Source: a virus. From it: a stretch of DNA of 20,785 nucleotides. Made by a program: the position numbers and the translations under genes. The notes under the pieces were generated by a model. It was not told where the DNA came from. It saw only the letters and a program-made list of their open reading frames with translations, and searched no databases. Location: IMG/VR virus record IMGVR_UViG_3300043639_000125, positions 1 to 20,785 of that record; one strand, written 5' to 3'. Below are positions 5,461 through 12,227 of the stretch, piece by piece. Every line of letters begins with the position of its first letter. Within the stretch, counting starts at the first letter, position 1.

Positions 5461-8189
5461 GATTGGCCTCCCGGGGGTGCTGGCAATGGCGGGCCGCCGG
5501 GGCCGTTGAGCGGGAAGGCGGAGGCCCGCTGGGTCAGTTGTCCATACGCCGTTGGCATCCGGCCCGTCGCCAGGGACTGACGGATGGCATTGGCGGCCTC
5601 GGGGTTGATGGGGCCTGGGGGCGGGGCGACAGGATGCGCGGCGGGTGGCGGCGCCATGGGCGGCCTCGGTGGCCCTGGAGGCATCATTGGCATGCCCTGG
5701 GGGCCAGGAGGCTTCTGCTGTTGGGGTGGTGGAGCTCCGACCGCCGGGGGCTGGGGGCTGGTGGGAGGGGGGAGATCCGACAGCAGCCCGACCGCCGGGG
5801 CGTTCGACTTCATGGCCGCTTTGAACTCGTCGAGCGAGGGGACGACGATGTTGGACGTCGCCCCCGCCACCCACGCCTTCACCCAGGCATCGAGGGCGGA
5901 TTTGTCCCGCTCGCGGTCGTCCTCGAGGAGGAGAGAGGCGCGTTTGGTCTGCTGGTCCGCCCGGGTGTTCTCGATGTCGGCGTTGGTCTTCTTGTTCTGC
6001 ACATCGGCGAGGATGAGGTCGGTATTGGGCGGCGGGGGAGGGGTGGGAGGTGGTTGGAAGTCGGGCGGCAGGGCTTTGAAGTAGGAGCTGATATCGGCGA
6101 TGTTCACCGTCTCCAGCATGCGGGCGAGCGTGTTGCGATACTCCGGCAGACCGGCGAGGGGGTTGGCGAGCCCGCCTTGCTGGATCAGTTGCTCCTGCTT
6201 CTGGGCGATGGCGCTGAGCATCTGGAGCCGCTCCTGGGGCATGCCCTTGCCGCCGACATTGACCGCCGTCTCCCACTGGGTGGCGAGCGCGCGCGGGTCG
6301 ATGGGTATCCACTGCTGGCGGATCCGAATGACGTTGGGGCGGTCCTGCTGGCGCGCCAGCATCTTCAGTAGTCCCTTGTAGAGCGGGGCCAGCCCGGTCT
6401 CGGCCAGCGTGCGGGCCACCATATCGAGCCTGTCCTGGGCGGCGGAGGACTGCTGAGAGACGGCGATCGGGGCGGTGCTCTGGAGTTCATCGACGGTCAG
6501 ACCCGACGAGGCCCGCGTGATGCCGGTCCGCGATTCACGGATCGTTTCGAGGACGGCCATGATCGGCAGGGCTTCTTTCCCCATGAACGGCTTGGTCAGT
6601 TCCTGGACGGCGCCCTGCTGGGCGACGCGGATGATGCTGCCGATCGCGGTCTGGCGGGTGTCGGCGAGATTGGCCTGGCCCACGACGACGGTCGTGCGGG
6701 GGAACATGGACTGACCCAGGCTGTCGAGCACGCCGCGCATGACGCGGGATTCGACCCGTTGCAGGTCCATGACCATGTCGGCCTGGCTCTGGCCGATGAC
6801 CCTGCCTGGCTCTCTGTAAGGCGTGAAGCAGGCGAGTGGGATCTCGTCGCAACGCTCCCACATGACGAGGTTCTGGGAGGCGCCGAGGAGATGGACATGC
6901 AGCAACTCCGAGACGTTGTCGCCATCGGCGTCGCAGCGGAGCCAACCCTCGGCGTGGCGCACGATCGACTGGGACTTATCGTTGGGCGGGGCGCCCGCGA
7001 TGTTGTGGCCCTGGGCGTTGGACCGCGCGATCAGTTCCGTCCGTTGCCGCCCGGCGGAGCCACGTCCCGAGGCGATATTGGCGAGGATCTTGTCCTCCGG
7101 CAGGCCCGCCTCGATCAGGTCGGAGACGGTTGAGTCCTGGACGATGAAGAGGGCCGGGGCGGTCTCGACGGACGCGGCTTCGGGCGCGATCCAGACGCTT
7201 TCGGTGAGGACGTGAGAGACCTGAGGCCACGCCTGGGTGGCGCTCCGGGTGATCGTGGCGCTCCAGTATTCGGCGGGCGCGCCCTGTTGGAGATACATCC
7301 GGCCCTCGGGGGTTTTGGCGAGAGCCTGGGATTCCGCCGGTGTCATCGGGCGTCTGACGATGCGGGACGCCTCGATGCCGGGCTCGGAGAGGAGCATTTG
7401 CAGTTGGGGGAGAAGAAGGCCGGCGGCGACCTCGGTGCGGGTGTGTTTCGAGGACCCCCAGTGCCACCGCACCCAGCCCGCCTTGCGGGTCAGGGCGTCG
7501 AGGAGCGCGTCGTGGAGGATGGTCCAGCCAGGATTGGCGGTGAACAGCGCCCAGCGCGCGTAGTCCGTCGCCTGCCTGGCGAGGGACGTGGCGAGTTGAT
7601 CGTTGGTGTCGGGGGTTGAGGGCGTGTTGGAGGAGAGCGGCTGGAAGGAGACCGGGTCCTCGACGCCGGTGAAGATGCGCAGGAGAGAGGGGAGCGTCTG
7701 GCGGATGGTGTCGCGCACGACGGTCATCGTCAGCTTGGAGCGGCCGTCCTCCAGCGGCCCATCGGGCAGACCGGCGTAGTAGTTCGAGGCGGTGACCCGC
7801 TCGCGGGACAGGTAAGTGTCATAGTTCTGGGCGGTTTTGTAATAGAAACGGGCGACGGCGTTGATTTCCACATCCGTCTTGCCGAGACGCTCGAAGACGA
7901 TCTCCTGGGACCAGGGTGAAGCGGTCGGTTTGAGGGTCGGGCGCAGGCCGGCGGCGTAACGGCGGAGTTGTGGGGGGAGAGACTGGTCGCTGTCAGGCGG
8001 GTCGTCGTCATGTTTTGGGGGGAGAAGGAACGCCAGCATCTGCTCGGAGGGGGAGGCGGACAGGGGGGTGGGCCGCATTCCCTGGGGAATGAGCCCTGGA
8101 ATGGGCGGCAGGGGCGTGGGAGCGTTGGGGTTGGCGATCTGTTGGGGGGCGAGAAGGCCGGAAGAAGGGGGTGCGAGGGTGCTGCTCAT
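5457..8189 (-). CDS. Portal protein (910 aa)
   Basis: This is the dodecameric DNA-entry ring of the head, through which the terminase packages DNA. Its size and position directly after the large terminase fit the large portals of podovirus-like and SU10-like phages. After a Pro-rich N-terminal tail (~75 residues), the core includes ERVTASNYYAGLPDG and SKLTMTVVRDTIRQTLPSLL, a stretch I recognise from this portal group. The mid-region has the mixed alpha/beta character expected for clip and stem domains, and residues ~690-760 are Gln/Arg-rich coiled coil. The last ~120 residues are extremely Pro-rich (PPPQQQKPPGPQG-like) and probably disordered. GGAGAAGG precedes the start, which overlaps the upstream stop as ATGA. 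Confidence 0.85.
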   Translation of the reverse strand: MSSTLAPPSSGLLAPQQIANPNAPTPLPPIPGLIPQGMRPTPLSASPSEQMLAFLLPPKHDDDPPDSDQSLPPQLRRYAAGLRPTLKPTASPWSQEIVFERLGKTDVEINAVARFYYKTAQNYDTYLSRERVTASNYYAGLPDGPLEDGRSKLTMTVVRDTIRQTLPSLLRIFTGVEDPVSFQPLSSNTPSTPDTNDQLATSLARQATDYARWALFTANPGWTILHDALLDALTRKAGWVRWHWGSSKHTRTEVAAGLLLPQLQMLLSEPGIEASRIVRRPMTPAESQALAKTPEGRMYLQQGAPAEYWSATITRSATQAWPQVSHVLTESVWIAPEAASVETAPALFIVQDSTVSDLIEAGLPEDKILANIASGRGSAGRQRTELIARSNAQGHNIAGAPPNDKSQSIVRHAEGWLRCDADGDNVSELLHVHLLGASQNLVMWERCDEIPLACFTPYREPGRVIGQSQADMVMDLQRVESRVMRGVLDSLGQSMFPRTTVVVGQANLADTRQTAIGSIIRVAQQGAVQELTKPFMGKEALPIMAVLETIRESRTGITRASSGLTVDELQSTAPIAVSQQSSAAQDRLDMVARTLAETGLAPLYKGLLKMLARQQDRPNVIRIRQQWIPIDPRALATQWETAVNVGGKGMPQERLQMLSAIAQKQEQLIQQGGLANPLAGLPEYRNTLARMLETVNIADISSYFKALPPDFQPPPTPPPPPNTDLILADVQNKKTNADIENTRADQQTKRASLLLEDDRERDKSALDAWVKAWVAGATSNIVVPSLDEFKAAMKSNAPAVGLLSDLPPPTSPQPPAVGAPPPQQQKPPGPQGMPMMPPGPPRPPMAPPPAAHPVAPPPGPINPEAANAIRQSLATGRMPTAYGQLTQRASAFPLNGPGGPPLPAPPGGQS

Positions 8190-8419
8190 GATGCCTTCTC
8201 CAGGGCGCGTTTCACCTGACTGTCCTTCATGCCTTCCACGGGACGAAGAATCCTGATCTCGGGACGTAACTCTTCCAGTCGCGTATCAACCGCCCGCCGC
8301 AGGCCGAGAAGCGCCTCTTTCATGACGCTCAGATCACGGTTGAGCGCGTTCACCAGCCGCCGCTGGGCCGCCAGGGCTTCTTTCAGTCTTCTGATCTCGG
8401 CCATTGGGTCATCCATCAT
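8186..8419 (-). CDS. Small coiled-coil protein between terminase and portal (77 aa)
   Basis: The start is taken at the first of two adjacent Met codons (8417-8419) because it gives the operon's usual ATGA overlap with the terminase stop. The product is a continuous charged helix with heptad-like Leu spacing (MAEIRRLKEALAAQRRLVNA, then LSVMKEALLGLRRAVDTRL), followed by EIRILRPVEGMKD and a short helix. It is probably an oligomeric coiled coil. It may help terminase-portal docking or be a minor virion component. No family is recognised. Confidence 0.68.
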   Translation of the reverse strand: MMDDPMAEIRRLKEALAAQRRLVNALNRDLSVMKEALLGLRRAVDTRLEELRPEIRILRPVEGMKDSQVKRALEKAS

Positions 8420-9834
8420 ACCAGATCTCCATCGGTGAGGCTCATGTGCATGGGGGCTTTGTCGAACAGGCCGGAGGTCAGGCCGCTGACGACGCCGAGA
8501 CCGGCGGAGGCGAAGGTATGAATGAGCGCATCCGCCGCGTCGGGCGAGGAAAACCCGCGCGAACGCATCGATTGCTTGGTCTCCACGAGGAGGCGGCCAT
8601 CGGAGAGGTAGGTATAGCGCGGCGCCACGAGTTCATCGCGCAGTTCTTCATCCCTCGGCAGACGGACGGCACGGGAGGCCAGCCACTCGCGCGTCCGATC
8701 CCACAGCTCGTCGCGCAGCCGCCGGTGCTGGTTCGTGGTGGAGGGATTCTCAGCGACGTTGACGCCGAGGACCGGCAGGCCCTGCTCGGTCAGACGATCG
8801 ACGACGCCCGCTCCAATTCCAATAACATCGACAACAATAAGGAACGGTTTGGCGTTGAGAGAGCGGTCCCACTCCGCCTTTATCGCACCCGAGAGTCGCA
8901 TCGTATCGAACTGACGCCACCGACGCGGCATGTCGGGGACGACATTTCCCTGCCGTTTTATGAGCACCGACGAGTCGGAGCCGAATCGGGCGACATCGAC
9001 GCCCCAGATAATGGGCGCTGTCGGGTCGAGCGGGACGTCCCTGATCATGGCGCTATCGACCAGCTCGGCTCCGATAAGGGTATCGTCATCGGCGAGCGGG
9101 AACTCGCCGAGAACCCTGATCCGGAAGCGGTTGCTGCTCTCGCCGTAGCGTTTCTTGATCTCCTCGACGAAGTCGGGCGTCACCCGTTTTGAATCGAGGG
9201 ACGAGACCTTCATCGTGAACCAACGGTCGCGCTCCAGGGTGTGGACGCGCCAGAAGAACCCGGATGATCGTGTCGGATTGCCAATGAGTAATGTTACGGC
9301 ACCGAAACTACTCATGCTGCCGGAAGCGGCCTCGAAAACCGCTTCGTGAATGCCGCTGGCCTCGTCGGCCACGAGAAGGATGTGAGCACTGTGCAGGCCG
9401 GCCATCGCCTCCGGCGTATCGGGTCTCGAGGTTCTTGCTGTCACGAAACATTCCTGATCGGCTTTAAGAGTAACGCGATCAGAACGAATATCCCACAGAT
9501 CCCGCCAGCCGGAAGGGAGAATGTTCAGCCATTTCACGAACTCAGGCCACAGCGCGTCAAACAACTGCGGTGAGGACGGCGCGGTTATGGCGACCTTGAA
9601 CGGCGCGCGGGTGCAGATGAACCATACGCACAGCCACGCCGCGAAAGCAGTCTTACCGACGCCATGCCCTGAACGAATAGCCAGACGGGTATGCCCGCGC
9701 GCCACCGCGCGGAGTGCCTCCAGCTGCCATGGGTCGGGCTCAACCCCAAGAATATCCCGCACGAACGCGATCGGCGCGCGGGCATACTTTTCAATCGCCG
9801 CGTGGAACGGGTTGGTTTGAAGTGTGGAACTCAT
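8416..9834 (-). CDS. terL: Terminase large subunit
   Basis: This is the packaging motor: an N-terminal ATPase drives DNA into the prohead and a C-terminal RNase H-like nuclease cuts the concatemer. Residues 55-62 (SGHGVGKT) are the Walker A motif and 153-160 (LLVADEAS) the Walker B motif with its catalytic acid, followed by the coupling segment IGNPTR at 184-189. The nuclease acids are at WGVDVARFG (Asp280), LIVVDVIGIG (Asp336) and SPDAADAL (Asp432, Asp435). The 472-residue length is complete for the family. The start overlaps the upstream coiled-coil gene as ATGA. All motor and nuclease residues are present, so it should be active. Confidence 0.95.
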   Translation of the reverse strand: MSSTLQTNPFHAAIEKYARAPIAFVRDILGVEPDPWQLEALRAVARGHTRLAIRSGHGVGKTAFAAWLCVWFICTRAPFKVAITAPSSPQLFDALWPEFVKWLNILPSGWRDLWDIRSDRVTLKADQECFVTARTSRPDTPEAMAGLHSAHILLVADEASGIHEAVFEAASGSMSSFGAVTLLIGNPTRSSGFFWRVHTLERDRWFTMKVSSLDSKRVTPDFVEEIKKRYGESSNRFRIRVLGEFPLADDDTLIGAELVDSAMIRDVPLDPTAPIIWGVDVARFGSDSSVLIKRQGNVVPDMPRRWRQFDTMRLSGAIKAEWDRSLNAKPFLIVVDVIGIGAGVVDRLTEQGLPVLGVNVAENPSTTNQHRRLRDELWDRTREWLASRAVRLPRDEELRDELVAPRYTYLSDGRLLVETKQSMRSRGFSSPDAADALIHTFASAGLGVVSGLTSGLFDKAPMHMSLTDGDLV

Positions 9835-10031
9835 GGCTTTTCAACCAACTGCTTCAGCAATACCTCGATTCGATCAAGCCTGTTCTCGATGTTCCGTAAT
9901 ACCATCGGGTTGACGCCACCAACGAAATTACCGCCAATACGCTCCAGCTTACCCTCGATCGCCGAAAGGCGCGGCTCCAGACGCCACAATCGTTCCTGGA
10001 CAATCTCGGGAAGGACATGAACTTCACTCAC
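9831..10031 (-). CDS. Small coiled-coil protein upstream of the terminase (66 aa)
   Basis: A GTG at 10029-10031 overlaps the upstream stop as GTGA and has GGAG eight bases before it. I prefer it to the in-frame ATG at 10047-10049, which has no Shine-Dalgarno sequence and would overlap by 22 bases. The 66-residue product has two amphipathic helices (LPEIVQERLWRLEPRLSAIE and NPMVLRNIENRLDRIEVLLK) around a Gly-rich hinge (GGNFVGG). It could assist the terminase, but no small-terminase DNA-binding motif is visible. It is immediately followed by terL. Confidence 0.68.
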   Translation of the reverse strand: MSEVHVLPEIVQERLWRLEPRLSAIEGKLERIGGNFVGGVNPMVLRNIENRLDRIEVLLKQLVEKP

Positions 10032-10258
10032 CGTTCGCGCTCCAGACATTTATCGATGATCGTTTTAAGAAAAGCGTTACGCGCCTCCGTGTTATGATTA
10101 ACGGCATAAGCGAGAACGCCCATGAATAATACATTGAGACAAATAAGAACGACAAATCCAGGAGGTAAGGCTTTGATCAATCGTTCAGGAACCGTCGCCA
10201 GAATCCTGGTAGCGCTACGACCGTTGGTATGTTCAATATTTCCCCCGTTGTCTGTCAT
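10028..10258 (-). CDS. Single-pass membrane protein (76 aa)
   Basis: This 76-residue protein has a polar N-terminus (~30 residues), one clear transmembrane helix at about 34-53 (PGFVVLICLNVLFMGVLAYA), and a charged C-terminal helix ending CLERER. There is no signal-peptidase motif, so it probably stays anchored in the inner membrane. Similar one-helix proteins occur in alphaproteobacterial phage packaging operons, but I know of no assigned function. An inner-membrane spanin or a superinfection or envelope factor is possible. Its ATG overlaps the end of the doubtful repeat-containing ORF as ATGA, and its own stop overlaps the next gene as GTGA. Confidence 0.7.
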   Translation of the reverse strand: MTDNGGNIEHTNGRSATRILATVPERLIKALPPGFVVLICLNVLFMGVLAYAVNHNTEARNAFLKTIIDKCLERER

Positions 10259-10578
10259 TGATTTATCGTATCAACACTATTAATTCCAAAAGTGTAACGT
10301 GTTTTCAAAATAGTGCTGAGGAAATTTATCGTATCAACACTATTAATTCCAAAATCGTAACGTGTTTTCAAAATAGTGCTGAGGAAATTTAGAAGGGGTG
10401 CCAGTGCCATCGCCATACGCGCGGGCAGGGGGGCGGGCGCCCACCCGCGCGCCTGGGCGCGCGCACGCGCGCATGCGCCCGATCGCGCGATCATGTTGAC
10501 CGTGGCTTGATGTTTGGTATTGGGATCATGTCCAAACGGACGATTGGTGACACACTCCATGATTGAATGATATGTCAT
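10255..10578 (-). CDS. Doubtful repeat-containing ORF (107 aa)
   Basis: An ATG at 10576-10578, seven bases after the DUF5681 stop, opens a 107-codon frame that crosses the GC block and both 63-bp repeats. It ends exactly at an ATGA overlap with the next gene. The product starts MTYHSIMECVTNRPFGHDPN, passes through an Ala/Arg-rich stretch, and ends in two copies of a 21-residue unit containing FLSTILKTRY and FGINSVDTIN. In favour: the perfect operon-style junction and in-frame repeat length. Against: the odd composition, no recognisable family, weak GGAA at ten bases, and the chance that this stretch is a cis site. I rate it slightly more likely non-coding. Confidence 0.35.
   Translation of the reverse strand: MTYHSIMECVTNRPFGHDPNTKHQATVNMIARSGACARARAQARGWAPAPLPARMAMALAPLLNFLSTILKTRYDFGINSVDTINFLSTILKTRYTFGINSVDTINQ
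10261..10386. repeat. 63-bp AT-rich tandem repeat, two copies, with internal inverted repeats
   Basis: Copy 1 is 10261-10323 and copy 2 is 10324-10386. They are identical except for two adjacent-region substitutions (AAGTGTAAC versus AATCGTAAC). Each copy contains a 7-bp inverted pair CACTATT ... AATAGTG, in copy 1 at 10275-10281 and 10309-10315. The repeat is markedly AT-rich compared with the rest of the window. Such a layout could be protein-binding iterons (packaging recognition or origin) or a recently duplicated piece of coding sequence, since 63 is a multiple of three. Confidence 0.9.
10441..10492. other. Extreme GC block with hairpin, alternating purine-pyrimidine tract and palindrome
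   Basis: CGCGCGCC at 10446-10453 and GGCGCGCG at 10456-10463 form a perfect 8-bp inverted repeat with a two-base loop. From 10457 to 10478 every step alternates purine and pyrimidine over 22 bases, mainly GC with GCAC and GCATGC, which favours left-handed Z-DNA. GATCGCGCGATC at 10481-10492 is a perfect 12-bp palindrome. The block lies 55 bases from the AT-rich 63-bp repeats, between the DUF5681 gene and the membrane-protein gene. Confidence 0.75.
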
Positions 10579-10585
10579 TACACTA

Positions 10586-11044
10586 TCATTCCGTTGGGAT
10601 ATCTGTAGATGTGGACTCGATAGTCTCGATTGTTGGCGTTGATTGCTGTTCAATCAGGGTTGCGCTAATGGCGCGAGCCGCCACTAAGTGCAGCTCAATG
10701 GTTGAGTTGCTGTTGATGTCCATCTCTTGCTTCGGCCGCCCGAAGCCGCGGTCAAGCAGCGCTATCGCGGCCGCGAGCTTAATCTTCTCGTCCTTGCTGC
10801 GCGTCATCAGGCGGACGACAACCTCAATACACTTCGTCCCATGCACGCGCGCGAGCGCCGCTATGTCAACGTCAGGCTTCGCGCGGCCGGCGGGATTGCC
10901 CGATTGTCCAGGCTTCCACGCGCTGCGCGGCGCGGGATTGCCTGATTGTCCCGGTTTCCATGCGTGAGGTGGCGCTTTACGCTTTGTGTGCTCAATCGTG
11001 CTGACAGACACAGTGAGACAAATCCCATGCGGTGATACAGACAC
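10586..11044 (-). CDS. DUF5681-type protein, candidate terminase small subunit (152 aa)
   Basis: This is the first gene of the late operon. It contains the DUF5681 signature W-K-P-G-Q-S-G-N-P twice (residues 28-38 and 42-52, identical AWKPGQSGNPA), followed by GRAKPDVDIAALARVHG and a helical region (residues 58-106) ending FGRPKQ, then a Thr/Ser/Ile-rich tail. DUF5681 proteins are frequent beside phage terminases and are often treated as small-subunit candidates that bind the packaging site; I infer that here from position. The start is uncertain: the longest frame begins at a GTG (11042-11044) with only a weak AGG two bases upstream, and another GTG lies 11 codons in. The C-terminus ends just before the repeat-rich stretch. 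Confidence 0.68.
   Translation of the reverse strand: MSVSPHGICLTVSVSTIEHTKRKAPPHAWKPGQSGNPAPRSAWKPGQSGNPAGRAKPDVDIAALARVHGTKCIEVVVRLMTRSKDEKIKLAAAIALLDRGFGRPKQEMDINSNSTIELHLVAARAISATLIEQQSTPTIETIESTSTDIPTE
10889..10963. repeat. 42-bp-period coding duplication of the KPGQSGNPA motif
   Basis: Copies at 10931-10963 and 10889-10921 (33 bp each) lie inside the DUF5681 gene and encode the same eleven residues. They differ at five positions, all third codon positions and all silent (GCA/GCG, AAA/AAG, CCG/CCT, TCA/TCG, GCG/GCC). Confidence 0.9.
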
Positions 11045-11101
11045 AACCTGCCATTTATCACTGTTTTCGCCAACTATCTTCGTCCGACCCCAAAATACCT
11101 C

Positions 11102-11132
11102 TTGCCTATGGACGCAACGAGGTTCATATATG
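11102..11132 (+). promoter_or_regulatory. Promoter P1 for the 62-aa gene
   Basis: The -35 is TTGCCT (11102-11107). The -10 is read either as CATATA after 17 bases (11125-11130) or TATATG after 19 (11127-11132). The upstream block GACCCCAAAATACC (11086-11099) is repeated exactly at P2. The hexamers sit in the divergent gap between the late operon (minus) and the early operon (plus), 39 bases before the first early gene. Confidence 0.65.
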
Positions 11133-11170
11133 GATGGTTAATCAGTCAATCAGTCAAACAGGAGTAACCA

Positions 11171-11359
11171 ATGTTTTCAATCATCGAATACCATACCGCC
11201 GCGGACGGCGCCCGGCTGGACAGTTACGAAGTAGAGGAATGCGCCACCGAGGCTGAGGCCAACGCCCGTATCGATGTTTTCATCGCGATGATGGGTCATC
11301 CGTGTGAAGACGGTTCAGTCCTCACCTGGGCGGTATTCGCGCCTGAGCGGTCATATTGA
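11171..11359 (+). CDS. Small early protein of unknown function (62 aa)
   Basis: The ATG follows AGGAGTAACCA, a good ribosome site. The 62-residue product is acidic, with an N-terminal strand (FSIIEYHTAADGARLDSYEV), an Ala/Glu-rich helix (ATEAEANARIDVFIAMMG) and a C-terminal strand (SVLTWAVFAPERSY). I recognise no family. It is bracketed by two copies of the promoter module, P1 upstream and P2 starting within two bases of its stop codon, so it behaves as a self-contained cassette. Small early phage proteins of this size often bind host enzymes, but nothing here shows a target. Confidence 0.75.
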   Translation: MFSIIEYHTAADGARLDSYEVEECATEAEANARIDVFIAMMGHPCEDGSVLTWAVFAPERSY

Positions 11360-11373
11360 CCCCAAAATACCCA

Positions 11374-11404
11374 TTGACCTATGAACGCAACAAGCCCATA
11401 TAGG
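11374..11404 (+). promoter_or_regulatory. Promoter P2 for the DUF7227-like operon
   Basis: The -35 is TTGACC (11374-11379) and the -10 is CATATA at 17 bases or TATAGG (11399-11404) at 19. It is a diverged copy of P1: from 11358 and from 11086 the two share GACCCCAAAATACC, TTG, CCTATG, ACGCAAC and CATATA. Two one-base indels compensate each other so that spacing is unchanged. Downstream, CATATAGGTTTGGTCAAC (11397-11414) is identical to P3. Confidence 0.7.
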
Positions 11405-11453
11405 TTTGGTCAACCAGTCAAACAGTTCAAACAGTCAAACAGGACAAACAGTC

Positions 11454-12227
11454 ATGATCGTTTACCAGGGTCCATCAATGCTAACCGGCGAGCCCATCGT
11501 GATGATAGTCACGGGCTTTAAAGGTTCGTCCAACCGTAAAACCGGCGCTGAATTGCTCCAAACCTATATCCTCCGCGACGATATGCACCCCGTTGAAGCC
11601 TCCCGCACCGGCGCCGACAAGGCGATTTGCGGTGGCTGTAAACACCAGGGTCTGCGCGATGACGAGGGTATGAGAGTCGAGGGCTCGCGCGAGTGTTATG
11701 TGAACCTTGGGCAAGGCGTTTCCGTTGTCTATAAAGCGCACGCTCGCGATCATTATGAGACGTGCGCCGAAGCGGATCTGGCCGATGCGTTCGAAGACCT
11801 GTTGATCCGCTTCGGCACGTATGGTGATCCGGCCGCCGTTCCCCAACGGATCTGGGAAGCCATGGTGAGCAAGAGCGCCGGCCGCACCGGCTATACCCAC
11901 CAATGGAAGGATAGCCGTTTCGCCTGGCTCAAGGCGTACGTGATGGCGTCCGTCGACACGCTGGAAGAAGCGGCCGTTGCCCAGGCGATGGGCTGGCGTA
12001 CGTTCCGCGTCGCCCCCGCCGTTGGCTGGACCAGGGAAAAGACCGAGTCGCTTTGCCCGGCATCGGAAGAAGGCGGCAAAGCCACCACCTGTGACCATTG
12101 CCAGCTATGCTCGGGGACCGCGGGCAAGGGGAAGCGGAACATCGTCATCCCAAACCATTCCACTCAGGCGCGCGCCGTGAAACGCCGCGCCGGCATCGTA
12201 TTCAAGAAAAACGGGGTGGTGGCATGA
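11454..12227 (+). CDS. Cys-rich phage protein, DUF7227-like (257 aa)
   Basis: The start chosen is the ATG at 11454, with AGGA about nine bases before it. The frame is open 16 codons further back, but that part is only the translated leader repeats (NQSNSSNSQTGQT). The product has an N-terminal strand-rich region (MIVYQGPSMLTGEPIVMIVTG), a CGGC pair (Cys59, Cys62) with Cys81 in RECYVNLGQG, and a second cluster at Cys201, 213, 216 and 219 (TTCDHCQLCSG). I recognise this pattern from a phage and mobile-element family I recall as DUF7227. The Cys layout suggests zinc or iron-sulfur binding. Function is unknown; the early-operon context suggests a host-takeover or replication-associated role. Its stop overlaps the next start as ATGA. 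Confidence 0.72.
   Translation: MIVYQGPSMLTGEPIVMIVTGFKGSSNRKTGAELLQTYILRDDMHPVEASRTGADKAICGGCKHQGLRDDEGMRVEGSRECYVNLGQGVSVVYKAHARDHYETCAEADLADAFEDLLIRFGTYGDPAAVPQRIWEAMVSKSAGRTGYTHQWKDSRFAWLKAYVMASVDTLEEAAVAQAMGWRTFRVAPAVGWTREKTESLCPASEEGGKATTCDHCQLCSGTAGKGKRNIVIPNHSTQARAVKRRAGIVFKKNGVVA

Noticed and set aside
4238-5509. Plus-strand frame of 423 codons across the small head genes
   Set aside because: Arg/Gly-rich composition, no ribosome site, and it runs against six coupled minus-strand genes with good junctions.
5461-6312. Upstream extension of the zinc-ribbon frame through the portal C-terminus
   Set aside because: The extension is low-complexity Arg/Pro/His, a shadow of the portal gene. 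The ATGA-coupled ATG at 5458-5460 with GGGAGG is a clear start.
8404-9192. Plus-strand frame of 262 codons opposite terL
   Set aside because: It is antisense to conserved terminase nuclease motifs and has no recognisable domain.
10261-10386. CRISPR-like array
   Set aside because: Only two directly abutting copies with no spacers between them, and no cas genes.
10497-10524. Plus-strand promoter-like TTGACC-16-TATTGG
   Set aside because: The -10 match is poor and no plus-strand gene follows; it lies within the minus late operon.
10579-10653. Longer start (TTG at 10651-10653) for the repeat-containing frame
   Set aside because: It would overlap the DUF5681 C-terminus by 68 bases with no ribosome site; the ATG at 10576-10578 is the only reasonable start.
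11129-11157. Minus-strand late promoter opposite P1 (TTGACT with TCCATA at 17 bases)
   Set aside because: The -10 agrees with the consensus at only two positions. The late promoter may be phage-specific, but I cannot support one here.
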